Shown here in pieces: positions 9,936 to 18,405 of a stretch of DNA of 64,000 nt. Source of the DNA: Bacteroidota bacterium (GTDB lineage Bacteria > Bacteroidota > Ignavibacteria > UBA10030 > UBA6906); contig JAHBUR010000005.1 in the NCBI GenBank assembly GCA_019637975.1, positions 115,473-179,472 of the forward strand, read 5' to 3'. A program made the position numbers and the translations under genes. The notes beneath the pieces were generated by a model that did no database searches, had not been told where the DNA came from, and saw only the letters and a program-made list of their open reading frames with translations. Position 1 is the first letter of the stretch, and each line of letters starts with the position of its first letter.

Positions 9936-11276
9936 ATGAAACAGAAAACGTCATTCTATTTCGTGTTGTACCTCGTCGCGCTTGTGAGTTTGCTGGATGT
10001 CATCTCGGAACGCGATGAAGCACAACGGGAAATAGCAGAAATCCTTGTCCGGAAAATATCGACGGCTCCCGATTTGCAAGTTCCGGATACGCTTATCTGG
10101 TTTGCGAAAGACAGCAGTCGCTCGCTGATCAGGGTTCGCGGACTTGTCTCGGAAGCCGAAAGAGCAAGCATTCTCTACGAACTGAAATCCCTCAACGGCG
10201 GTTTTCCGGCCGGCCTCTCACCCATGATCGTCAAAGATTCTGACGGAAACGGAATCATCATGGGGACGATGCCCGAGAAAGGAACCTATACACTTCAGGC
10301 ATCCGCCGAGGTCAGTCGCGAACTGCCGAATGATCTTCCGGAATCCGTTCTCGATCTCATCAAGCGACAAATCGGAAACGAGATTCCACTCAAGAGCAAT
10401 CCGGCCACCTTCACATTACGAGTGGAGCCTGAACTGGCCGCTCCGCCGAAGCTTACACTCACGGTTGAACCGCCGAAAGACGAGAGATGGATAGTCGGGT
10501 CGCCGTATGCAAAGAGCATCTATGTCGGCGGACCGGATCCACGCATCGTCAGCTTCTCCGTTTCTGATCCGCGGTTCACAATTGTTCGGGATATCGGCCG
10601 CATACGCCTCGAGTGGAGCAATCCGATTGTTACGAACAACCCCATTTCTGTGACAGTTTCCGCACGCGCAAATCGCGGAGCGGCCCCTGATTTGGAGAAT
10701 GCCACAACAAGTTTCACCTTGTCGGTTGCCCCGCCCCGATGGGATCCTGAGCCGCCAATTGAAGCATATTGGGAGGTGCCTTTCACATTTGCGAGCGGTG
10801 TTCGCGGACTTGACGCGAGCAAATTCACCGTGGAGATCCTCGCTAACGGCACGACTCCAATCAGGCGAGTATCAGCAATCGAGTATCCGATTGTTTTCAA
10901 GCCCGAGCGGACATGGACAAGCTTGACATTCCGCGTCCTGTCTGTTGTAAATACCGAAATGCTGAAAAAAGAAATCCCTGTGAAGAAGCCAATTCCGCCA
11001 CAAATCAAGTGGATCGGATCGACATGGCAAGGGAACGAATACGTTATTAAGTTCTCCAGCGTCGACGTCGGCAATGGCGACGTGGTGGTTGATAACTGCA
11101 CCGTCATCCAACCGGAGGGGATCGTGTCCAGACTTGATTCTCGCCGTGGCAAGCAGTTTACCCTGACTGTTCAGAACTTGCAGGCAACACGTCCGAGCGC
11201 TATCAAGCTCAAGGTTACCGTGACCGGCATCGGAGGTTCACGAACAGATCAGGTAACCCAGGCAATACTCTATTGA
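9936..11276 (+). CDS. GldM/PorM-like T9SS motor protein
   Basis: A 446-residue protein with one N-terminal membrane helix (about residues 5-20) followed only by predicted periplasmic beta-rich segments, the layout of GldM/PorM (helix plus domains D1-D4). It lies directly after the GldL-like gene, in the gldL-gldM order. Its helix SFYFVLYLVALVSLLDVISE resembles the GldM N-terminus in form. It is shorter than typical GldM (about 510 aa), and sequence similarity by eye is low, so the call rests on topology plus neighbour. The GldM shaft spans the periplasm and transmits rotation to the outer-membrane complex. Confidence 0.65.
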   Translation: MKQKTSFYFVLYLVALVSLLDVISERDEAQREIAEILVRKISTAPDLQVPDTLIWFAKDSSRSLIRVRGLVSEAERASILYELKSLNGGFPAGLSPMIVKDSDGNGIIMGTMPEKGTYTLQASAEVSRELPNDLPESVLDLIKRQIGNEIPLKSNPATFTLRVEPELAAPPKLTLTVEPPKDERWIVGSPYAKSIYVGGPDPRIVSFSVSDPRFTIVRDIGRIRLEWSNPIVTNNPISVTVSARANRGAAPDLENATTSFTLSVAPPRWDPEPPIEAYWEVPFTFASGVRGLDASKFTVEILANGTTPIRRVSAIEYPIVFKPERTWTSLTFRVLSVVNTEMLKKEIPVKKPIPPQIKWIGSTWQGNEYVIKFSSVDVGNGDVVVDNCTVIQPEGIVSRLDSRRGKQFTLTVQNLQATRPSAIKLKVTVTGIGGSRTDQVTQAILY

Positions 11277-11295
11277 CAATCATTGTAGAAGAGAA

Positions 11296-12720
11296 ATGAA
11301 AACACTCGTGTTCGTTTGGTTTGTAGTTGCGCCGTTTGCGGGATTTGGCGCTATGGAGATGGACAGTGTGCAGTCCAACGACATTAACCGGTCGTTATCT
11401 CTCGCCGCCAATAATCTTGCTTCTGCCACGTTGACCGAATTGCCGGCGCAACAATCGTCCGGCCGATCTCCATTACACGATTCGCTGAAGGCTACCATGA
11501 ATCGGATCGAGCGCCTTCAAAGCGTGCTCGACAAAGTAACTTTCGGGCCGCAATCATACTACTTCACGCGGCTTCGTTCGTGGAGCATCCCGCTTGCTGA
11601 TGTGCTGAACGACTCGATTGCACAGTACTTTTTTGAAGTGCTTGATAACGATTCAAGCTTCATCGAAAGCCGCGGTGACATTCAGGTGATCGCAACTCCC
11701 GAACCCTCGACAGATCTCGTTGCCGTGTACTTCGCAGGCAACGGCAAAGAAATGAAGGGACAACGCCTGCGTGAAGCACTTGAGAAGAAGAAAGAACGGC
11801 AGATGTACAGTCAAATTCTTGAAAGCCGCGAGTACAGTGAGGATAAAGAGCTGATCGACAGAAATTTCCGCATCGTGCAAAACGACGGGCCGCATCTGAT
11901 CAAAGAGGCAGACAGTGTGATTGTGCCGTTTGATCGATACAGCTATGTCAGCGTTGACCATCGAACGGAAACCATCCTGACGATCCGGATACCCGACAAC
12001 ATCCGGGTAAGGTTCGGGAATTTGTGGGGGGCGGAAGTCAAACTTGGCAACGACGAGTACGGGTTGCCCATCTGGAGTTCGGGAAACGTTGCCCTGCTTG
12101 CAATCTACAACCAGGTGAAGGTCGGTGTACACATCCCGTTCAAATGGGGCGCGCCTGGAACAACAGGCCTCACGTCCTTCCTGAAACCCCGGGTCCTGAA
12201 CGGAACGATTGGCGTTTCGGGTGAATTCGACTGGGCGTTCGCCGGCGGATCCTTCCTGGTCGGCTTTCCTCGAACCGATGTTGACGGCACGTATTCGACG
12301 AACAGAGATACAGTGTACTCACTTCAGGTTGCCGGCACTGTGTGGTATTCGTTTACCTTCAACACCAATAACAAAGCAAATCTATTTCGTATCAAGACGG
12401 GAGCTGGGATTGAGCAAATCGGTATTGATTTTCTGCGAAGAACCCCCGGCGGAGCTATCAGGGAGGTGAGAGCGGTGGAAGACAGGTTTGTCTGGAGCCC
12501 GTTCTTCAGAGTCGACTATATGAACCAACAGTTCGACAGGCGCTTCGGTGGAGGGGCACACTATTTCCGTGAGCGCATCTTCGCAACACTTTGGATGGAG
12601 ATCCTGCCGGAACAACTTCGTGTTGAGCTTAAGTACTCAACCAATGTGGCCAGCAGCCGCGATAGCTGGGAGATCCCGTATATATTCGCGTTCTCAATAC
12701 CATACACGTTTAGCCTGTAA
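11296..12720 (+). CDS. Predicted exported envelope protein, paralogue of the next gene
   Basis: A 474-residue protein with an N-terminal signal peptide (residues 1-18). The N-terminal half is charged and the C-terminal half is rich in alternating aromatic strands that end in PYTFSL, as in outer-membrane barrels. The segment from ~240 on aligns with the next gene: LGNDEYGLPIWSSGN, RVLNGTIGVSGEFDW and WMEILPEQLRVELKYS have close counterparts there. I do not recognise a named family. Its position, 19 bases after the GldM-like gene where gldN often lies, suggests a T9SS-linked envelope role. This is inference. Confidence 0.65.
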   Translation: MKTLVFVWFVVAPFAGFGAMEMDSVQSNDINRSLSLAANNLASATLTELPAQQSSGRSPLHDSLKATMNRIERLQSVLDKVTFGPQSYYFTRLRSWSIPLADVLNDSIAQYFFEVLDNDSSFIESRGDIQVIATPEPSTDLVAVYFAGNGKEMKGQRLREALEKKKERQMYSQILESREYSEDKELIDRNFRIVQNDGPHLIKEADSVIVPFDRYSYVSVDHRTETILTIRIPDNIRVRFGNLWGAEVKLGNDEYGLPIWSSGNVALLAIYNQVKVGVHIPFKWGAPGTTGLTSFLKPRVLNGTIGVSGEFDWAFAGGSFLVGFPRTDVDGTYSTNRDTVYSLQVAGTVWYSFTFNTNNKANLFRIKTGAGIEQIGIDFLRRTPGGAIREVRAVEDRFVWSPFFRVDYMNQQFDRRFGGGAHYFRERIFATLWMEILPEQLRVELKYSTNVASSRDSWEIPYIFAFSIPYTFSL

Positions 12721-12737
12721 CGGGGAGATTTGAAACC

Positions 12738-14048
12738 ATGAGGAAAGCGACCATAAAACAAGTAGTCATCCTGTCTGCATTCGTGTACTGCGGAGTACCC
12801 ACTGGCGTTCTGGCACAATCGAACGGAGAGCCAACTCCGGAGATGAAACTTATGAGTGATATCGAGAATGCCCGCCTCAATCAACAGTCGCTGGAGCGCA
12901 TTCTGGGGGAATTGAACATGGTTGACAGCGCGTACGCCCCTTCGTTCCCGCGTTGGCAAGTCGATGAGCCGAACCTGAAGCTCCGCGTCTATGCAGCTTT
13001 TCGAAACAGAGGATTGAGATTCTCCGCGGATGAACCCATCACCGTAATCGCCAATCCCGATTCACAATCCATTTCCGAGATAAAAATCGGGGATGTTTCA
13101 TATGGAAAAATCTATGTTCAGACTCTTCTCGCCCGCGATCTCAAAGCCGATTTATTGAGTCAGGCAGCGCAAAACGAACCCCCGTACGGACTTCTGGATC
13201 ACTACGAGGAAGTCTCTAACCCGCTCGCCCGCCCAAGCAAGCCCGACTGGGTCGCCGCTGAGTTCTCATTATTCGGGGGCGCTTTGCGTTTCGGAAATAA
13301 TTGGGGGATCGCAGCACGAATCGGAGAGGATGAGTTGGGGTACACCTTCTGGTCAGTCGGAAATATGAGAGTCATGCTCTCCTACAAATCCCTGAAATTA
13401 GGTGCCTGGGTGCCAATTAACGGTGGACTGGTCAGAGACGACAAGGATGAAATCACGGAAGAAGAAAGTTCATCCCGTTTGCTCAATGGAACGTTTGGTG
13501 TCGTCGGAGAATTCGAGTTCGAGTGGGATTTGATCAGAATCAAATCCGACTACTTCCCTTACGCTGCAATCGGCGGAAAATTCGGTTTTGGAACGCTGCC
13601 GGGACGACGTGAGACCTTCTATACACCCAATCTCGACAGTTTGAGATATATCTCCGTATCCGCCCAAGCGTACTACGCGTTTGACGTTCTGTTTGATGAG
13701 AAACAACAGAATCTCAACGTGCATCTTGGCGTCAGCTATCACAGAGTGAATTTAGGCAAAGCTCTGCCTGTCGGTGGAGTAGAAGACAAGATGGTTGTGT
13801 TCGAAGCCGGACCCCCTGAAGCTTTCGTCGATCCGTATGTCCGCATTGAGTACAGATATGCCCGTTTCGATCGATTCAGAGTTACTGCTCAGTACAGCAA
13901 TCTCCTGATGCTGATCGGTTGGGCCGAGATTGTACCTCCGTTCATCTACGTTGAGGTCAAATACTCTGCCCCGGCGTTTCGCGACAGACGACCGTGGGAA
14001 CACAAGAACTACCTGTACGCGACTGCTGGCTTCAAATTTGATTTTTGA
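12738..14048 (+). CDS. Predicted outer-membrane barrel protein, paralogue of the previous gene
   Basis: A 436-residue protein with a clear signal peptide (hydrophobic residues 8-26, cleaved near VLAQ-SN). The C-terminal ~250 residues show alternating strands and end with FKFDF, an outer-membrane insertion-like terminus. Segments IGEDELGYTFWSVGN, RLLNGTFGVVGEFEF and WAEIVPPFIYVEVKYS mirror the preceding gene, so the two arose by duplication. It starts 17 bases after its paralogue with a GGGGAG ribosome site, so the four genes from 9249 are likely one transcript. Family not recognised. Confidence 0.65.
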   Translation: MRKATIKQVVILSAFVYCGVPTGVLAQSNGEPTPEMKLMSDIENARLNQQSLERILGELNMVDSAYAPSFPRWQVDEPNLKLRVYAAFRNRGLRFSADEPITVIANPDSQSISEIKIGDVSYGKIYVQTLLARDLKADLLSQAAQNEPPYGLLDHYEEVSNPLARPSKPDWVAAEFSLFGGALRFGNNWGIAARIGEDELGYTFWSVGNMRVMLSYKSLKLGAWVPINGGLVRDDKDEITEEESSSRLLNGTFGVVGEFEFEWDLIRIKSDYFPYAAIGGKFGFGTLPGRRETFYTPNLDSLRYISVSAQAYYAFDVLFDEKQQNLNVHLGVSYHRVNLGKALPVGGVEDKMVVFEAGPPEAFVDPYVRIEYRYARFDRFRVTAQYSNLLMLIGWAEIVPPFIYVEVKYSAPAFRDRRPWEHKNYLYATAGFKFDF

Positions 14049-14063
14049 TTTGCCTTTGCCAAT

Positions 14064-14100
14064 GGGCTACGGGAAGAAAAACCAGTAGCCCGTCTTTGTT
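14064..14100 (+). terminator. Terminator-like hairpin ending the gldLM-like unit
   Basis: A perfect 7-bp stem GGGCTAC (14064-14070) and GTAGCCC (14085-14091), then GTCTTTGTT. It lies 16 bases after the stop at 14048, in a convergent gap. Confidence 0.55.
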
Positions 14101-14179
14101 CCTTCCGCCTTCCCTTCCGGCCGGATTCATCCGACCGTCCATTCAGCGAGCAATAGGTTCTGCACTCCACAAACACGAA

Positions 14180-14205
14180 GGCGCTTCGCATACAGCCAAA
14201 GCGCC
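14180..14205 (-). terminator. Hairpin after the DUF5723-like gene
   Basis: A 7-bp stem GGCGCTT (14180-14186) and AAGCGCC (14199-14205). On the minus strand it is followed by TTCGTGTTTG, only a weak T tract. It sits about 32 bases past the stop of the minus-strand gene. Confidence 0.35.
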
Positions 14206-14237
14206 CGATGGAAAAAACAGATGTTCTGAGGATTGGA

Positions 14238-15623
14238 TCAGAACCTGAATCGCGTGCCAACGGCAACCGAACCATGAGTAACACCGTCACCCGCCCAAAG
14301 CAATTCCATATTTTCTGTCGCGACATCCAGATCGAAGAAACCAAGATTGAATCCGAAACCCAATGCATAGTTCAGCCGATCAGTCCCTCCAAATGATACT
14401 CCGCTTCGTAACGGCAGGAACTTCAATAACTTCCACTCGAAGCCTATCGAGAACCGGCCGTGGAGTGTCGTACCCGGAGCATCAACTAACCCTTGGTTGT
14501 AGTCTGTCGCAATCAACAACTCGCCCGGTATCCAGGTGGAAATCTTATCCATTTGCACTGCCACTCCAACACGGAATGTCGTCGGCAGATGAGATGAAAA
14601 CGGCGTCCCTTCCCGCTTGTGTCCTTTCAGGACGTTCTCGATGATGTCTCCATTTGCTACTTCACGCGGGTCATTAATCGTCAGACTCGTGTCGGCGTAG
14701 GTTTCCTCGATCTTTCCTTCCCATTTCATTTTCCCGATATCGGTAACACTCACACCAACAGTGACGTAGCTGCCGATACCGCCGGCAATCCCGAAATCGA
14801 ACCCCGTGCCGTTTCCGTGCACCGGCATTCCGAAAGGCAGTATAGTAAAACCACTGTTGTTTTCTGTCGGGTCAACGCCAACAAGGCGTGATTGGTAGCC
14901 GATTCGGCCTGTGAGGGTTCCGTTGTCGGATGTAGCAAGAGATGTGTTGACCTTCCCTAACTCGTAGTATCCGTAGCCCTGAACAATCTTTACTGCAGCA
15001 CCGACGGAAAGCCATTGCAGAAACTCAGGATGAGGTATTGTCCCTCCGAACGAAAGGGCGTATTCGCGCAACCACGAGGCTCTGGCTCCCGTCCTGCTAA
15101 AGTCGTACGATGAGCCGGGTGTGTTCCCGTAGAGTCCGAATCTGACGTAGTCACTTGGGATACTGACAAGACCTGCAATTTGGTCCGTGATCGTTACCGC
15201 AAACCCGCCTACTGATGGAATCTGGTAAGAAACACCCGCGAGACGCACACTTGCATCCATGCTCACCTCGCCAACGTCACCACGAAAGGCATTAAGGATG
15301 CGTTGCTTGTCCGCTTCCTGAAGATGTTTGCCCGCACGTCCCTCGGCAGTTTCCACTCCGACAAAATAGTCTCTGTATAACCCCAGCGTCAGGAAGTCAC
15401 TTCCCGCATGAATCCCAAACGGTGCAAGGCTCAGCGTCAGCTTATCTTCCTTCATAGCAAGAAGAGCCGGATTGATGCTCACTGCATCCAACCCTCTTGA
15501 TGCAGCAACATAACTGCGGGCCATTCCCATTCCCCGGACATTTGCCCTATCTCCTCCTGCAAACGAACTGCTTACTCCAATCATTAAGAGAGTAACGGCT
15601 GTATATAAGATTCGTGTTCTCAC
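14238..15623 (-). CDS. DUF5723/PorV-like outer-membrane barrel protein
   Basis: The protein has a signal peptide (VRTRILYTAVTLLMIGVSSS region) and then NVRGMGMARSYVAASRGLDA, followed by NPALLAMKEDKLTLSLAPFG. This is the N-terminal pattern of FadL/PorV-like barrels in this phylum (DUF5723 type). Many alternating strands follow, ending GTRFRF. I chose the GTG at 15623, not the ATG at 15653: it overlaps the upstream stop as GTGA and has the ribosome site AGGGAGGGTAGGA. The ATG would add 10 non-signal residues. It is translationally coupled to the preceding lipoprotein. Role unknown; transport or surface anchoring is possible. Confidence 0.7.
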   Translation of the reverse strand: MRTRILYTAVTLLMIGVSSSFAGGDRANVRGMGMARSYVAASRGLDAVSINPALLAMKEDKLTLSLAPFGIHAGSDFLTLGLYRDYFVGVETAEGRAGKHLQEADKQRILNAFRGDVGEVSMDASVRLAGVSYQIPSVGGFAVTITDQIAGLVSIPSDYVRFGLYGNTPGSSYDFSRTGARASWLREYALSFGGTIPHPEFLQWLSVGAAVKIVQGYGYYELGKVNTSLATSDNGTLTGRIGYQSRLVGVDPTENNSGFTILPFGMPVHGNGTGFDFGIAGGIGSYVTVGVSVTDIGKMKWEGKIEETYADTSLTINDPREVANGDIIENVLKGHKREGTPFSSHLPTTFRVGVAVQMDKISTWIPGELLIATDYNQGLVDAPGTTLHGRFSIGFEWKLLKFLPLRSGVSFGGTDRLNYALGFGFNLGFFDLDVATENMELLWAGDGVTHGSVAVGTRFRF

Positions 15624-17680
15624 TTTCCTACCCTCCCTGAAACTGTTGTCCACACTCGCACTTTCACCTGATGATTTGTCTTGAATTGCACTGTAGAGCT
15701 CCCTCCTGCCGTGTTCAGGCCGACGGTATAAGCAACAAATTCAGCAGGATTGAATTGAGAGAGATCATTCGCGGTCAATTCAAGAACCGTTGTACTTCTA
15801 CTGGGGGCAACAACATCGCCGGCGCTATTCACTTGTGCCGCGCTTAAGTGAACCAAGTGTCCTTGGTGCGGAAGCGTAAGCAGGTTCTGTAGCGACAGGT
15901 TCAGTAGCGATGTCTTAAACGTCAGGTCTGCCGGAGTCCCGTTTTCCAACTCAATGTATACGTTGCCCTTGTTGTAGCGATCCAGGAAAGATTGATCGAA
16001 CGTCACGCCTCTCCTTCCGTTGCCGGACGTATCGCCGATAACAAGTGTATCACGAACCGTTCCTCCCACAATCCCGATATTGAGCGGCACATCCACACTA
16101 GCAGAGCCAGCAAGCGCACTCTTGCTTCCAACCGATGCAACGCCTGCAACGTTTGGGACATACACATCATGCGGATTGACAAGGAATCTGCCGTACACGC
16201 GAAGCGAATCCGGGAACTTTGCAGATAACTGGCTCAGGAATTGCCCGACCTCCGCTCCATTAAATACTATCTCATCTCCGCCCGGCGTAATTCTCCTTTG
16301 CGAAGCCGGGACAGCAAGAAAAACGGAATCGCCCGATACTCTTCGCGCTCCAACGCGGAAGTATGCATCTGCGGGAAATCCGACAGATGATGACGTGGCA
16401 AGGCGAAATTGGGCCGACGGAAGAATGAGTTGGCCGGAGAATTTTTGCGCCGCCGTTCCGAAATTCAGGGCGACTTTTGTATCGATATCAACCCACGTCG
16501 GTTTCACAACTCCGACCGCCGAGTCAACGACAACAGTGGATGTGTTGGTTACTGAGATATGAATCAGATCCGTTTCCGAGATGGAAACTGGTTGACCCTG
16601 AGTCGGTGCGATCGATATTGACCCCGCCACATCGAGAGAACTGATCAATGAATTATCGGAAGCCTTGATCCTCGTATTTGCGAGGTCAAGACTCATTGAG
16701 CCGTTTCCACCCGCCGGAAGGAACAGACTATCCTCGTATTGAACATAGGCCGAACCGACTCTCCGATACAACTGGTTGAACTGGAACACGAACACCATCG
16801 GAACAGCAACATCGTTCCTGATTGCAAAATTCAGCCTCCCGCTTTTGATATGCACCTCCTTGACGAGCGTCGAATCGTCCATTCGAAGTCGGGCACTATC
16901 ATTATCTGCAAGTCTCTGTTGAGGAATATGAGCTAAGGTGGCTTGTCGAGCCTTGAGGTTACTGGTTGAGATTGTCGCGGTAAGCAACTCACCGATAGGA
17001 ATCATCACCGGAACTGCGCTGCCCGGAGTGTGGAACTCCAATCCCGTCATCCGGTAGTCGCTCGAGAAGCTCTTTGATCCAAGATCATCCGATGCAATCC
17101 GGTAACTGTGTGCCGGGATCACTGCCGGACTGAAATGAAAAACCGCAATGATGGCACCGCTCAGATCTAGCAACTGTATTGGTGAAAGTATCTCCATTGG
17201 CACAGGAAGATTGTTATCAACTCTCAGCGAGATGGTACCGCTCTTCAGAGTGATTGTTTCGAAGGCATCAAGCCTCGAATGGATGTCGGCAATGTGTAAC
17301 ACGGTATCAGGAATCGGAATAGTGTATCCTCGCGGAAGCCACGGAATCTCCAGAGAAATTGCCTGGTCGGGCGAAGAGACAGAAAAAGCACCCAACTGCA
17401 TCTGCACAGAAGTATCTTTCGGATTCAGAGTGAGGAAATCATTGACAAACGTCGGGGGTACCGAAGCTGACTTCGATACAGAAATCTGGCTGCCCTCGCC
17501 TCTCTTCAGCAGCGACGTATCCTTCGAAATCAGATCACCGAGTGTATACGTCCGGCTGCTGAGCGGAAATGTCGCGGTGGCATCCCATGTCGGCGAAACA
17601 GGCGACAACGGTTCGTTGAAACAATTCAACGAAATAACAGCAGTGAAAAGAATTAAAAGAACTCTCTGCAAGTATCTCAT
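15620..17680 (-). CDS. Large predicted outer-membrane lipoprotein
   Basis: About 686 residues, starting at the ATG at 17680 with ribosome site CGGAGGAGAC. The N-terminus MRYLQRVLLILFTAVISLNC is a lipoprotein signal with the lipid-modified Cys at residue 20. The rest is beta-rich, Ser/Thr-rich and without membrane helices. It shows repeated blocks such as VDNNLPVPMEI and IRNDVAVPMVF followed by hydrophobic strands, which suggests tandem beta-sandwich domains of similar form. No named family is recognised. The stop overlaps the start of the barrel gene downstream, so a lipoprotein-barrel pair is likely. Confidence 0.65.
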   Translation of the reverse strand: MRYLQRVLLILFTAVISLNCFNEPLSPVSPTWDATATFPLSSRTYTLGDLISKDTSLLKRGEGSQISVSKSASVPPTFVNDFLTLNPKDTSVQMQLGAFSVSSPDQAISLEIPWLPRGYTIPIPDTVLHIADIHSRLDAFETITLKSGTISLRVDNNLPVPMEILSPIQLLDLSGAIIAVFHFSPAVIPAHSYRIASDDLGSKSFSSDYRMTGLEFHTPGSAVPVMIPIGELLTATISTSNLKARQATLAHIPQQRLADNDSARLRMDDSTLVKEVHIKSGRLNFAIRNDVAVPMVFVFQFNQLYRRVGSAYVQYEDSLFLPAGGNGSMSLDLANTRIKASDNSLISSLDVAGSISIAPTQGQPVSISETDLIHISVTNTSTVVVDSAVGVVKPTWVDIDTKVALNFGTAAQKFSGQLILPSAQFRLATSSSVGFPADAYFRVGARRVSGDSVFLAVPASQRRITPGGDEIVFNGAEVGQFLSQLSAKFPDSLRVYGRFLVNPHDVYVPNVAGVASVGSKSALAGSASVDVPLNIGIVGGTVRDTLVIGDTSGNGRRGVTFDQSFLDRYNKGNVYIELENGTPADLTFKTSLLNLSLQNLLTLPHQGHLVHLSAAQVNSAGDVVAPSRSTTVLELTANDLSQFNPAEFVAYTVGLNTAGGSSTVQFKTNHQVKVRVWTTVSGRVGK

Positions 17681-17719
17681 GTCTCCTCCGAAGATGAGCA
17701 ACAAATGACAATTTCATTC

Positions 17720-17747
17720 ATCTTAGGAATTGCAAGGCAAGTGCCAA
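17720..17747 (-). promoter_or_regulatory. Possible promoter for the lipoprotein-barrel pair
   Basis: On the minus strand TTGGCA (17747-17742), 16 bases, then TAAGAT (17725-17720), about 40 bases before the ATG at 17680. The boxes are only partly consensus. Confidence 0.3.
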
Positions 17748-17981
17748 CATGATCCCTTTTGCTCGCCCGTCACAATAACTCTCGGAACAGGTTGAATCAG
17801 CCGATTCGGTGAAGATGAATACAGAGAATGGAAACAGGTGATGCAGATACCTCGCTCATGTCAAGCGCCGATTCTTCAAACGGCTGGGGATTGACGAATT
17901 CGAAAAGCCGCAACAATTGGATGATGTGTATGCAGAAGAACACTCATACTGCTCTTCGTAACGCGCTGACCAGAAATGAAA
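17748..17981. other. Intergenic stretch without a gene
   Basis: Between the lipoprotein promoter region and the DUF3467 terminator. A 65-codon open frame on the plus strand (17828-18025) runs through the terminator hairpin and has no ribosome site. I see nothing else supported here. Confidence 0.5.
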
Positions 17982-18010
17982 CGCCCGATTCTCGTTGCGA
18001 GAATCGGGCG
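17982..18010 (-). terminator. Strong Rho-independent terminator after the DUF3467 gene
   Basis: A perfect 13-bp stem CGCCCGATTCTCG (17982-17994) and CGAGAATCGGGCG (17998-18010) with a 3-base loop. On the minus strand it runs into TTTCATTTCT. It ends the TPR-DUF3467 unit. Confidence 0.85.
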
Positions 18011-18037
18011 GCAATTACCAGATAGGACAAATACTGA

Positions 18038-18364
18038 TTAGTGTACTTTCTCGTCCTTGACAACGGGCTGAAATCCGAATCCGCCCGGCGCGTCACCATG
18101 GATCTTTATCTCGCCAAATTTGCCTTCGAACTTGCTGATATTATCTTCAAGGGCGTGCATGAGCAATTTGGCGTGTTGGGCTGTCATAATAAGACGAGCC
18201 AACACCTTTGCTTTCGGAACACCGGGCAAGACTCTTGTGAAATCAATAACAAACTCTGCCGGCGAGTGGGTAATGATAGCAAGATTCGAGTAGATTCCTT
18301 CCGCTTCTTTTTCACCCAACTCAATGTTGATTTGCTGTCCGCCGGGTTGCTGTGGATCATTCAT
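18038..18364 (-). CDS. DUF3467 family protein
   Basis: A 108-residue protein that fits DUF3467: QINIELGEKEAEGIYSNLA, then SPAEFVIDFTRVLPG and LARLIMTAQHAKLLMHALEDN. The family is small, soluble, widespread in bacteria and has no assigned function. It lies 41 bases after the TPR lipoprotein gene and is followed by a strong terminator, so the two form a bicistronic unit. It has no signal peptide, so it acts in the cytoplasm. Confidence 0.85.
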   Translation of the reverse strand: MNDPQQPGGQQINIELGEKEAEGIYSNLAIITHSPAEFVIDFTRVLPGVPKAKVLARLIMTAQHAKLLMHALEDNISKFEGKFGEIKIHGDAPGGFGFQPVVKDEKVH

Positions 18365-18405
18365 GAGATTCTCTTTCGTAGTTTGGTGAGCACATCGCCC
18401 GTGCT

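Noticed and set aside
17828..18025. 65-codon plus-strand frame in the gap after the lipoprotein gene
   Set aside because: It crosses the strong DUF3467 terminator hairpin and has no ribosome site or protein-like features.
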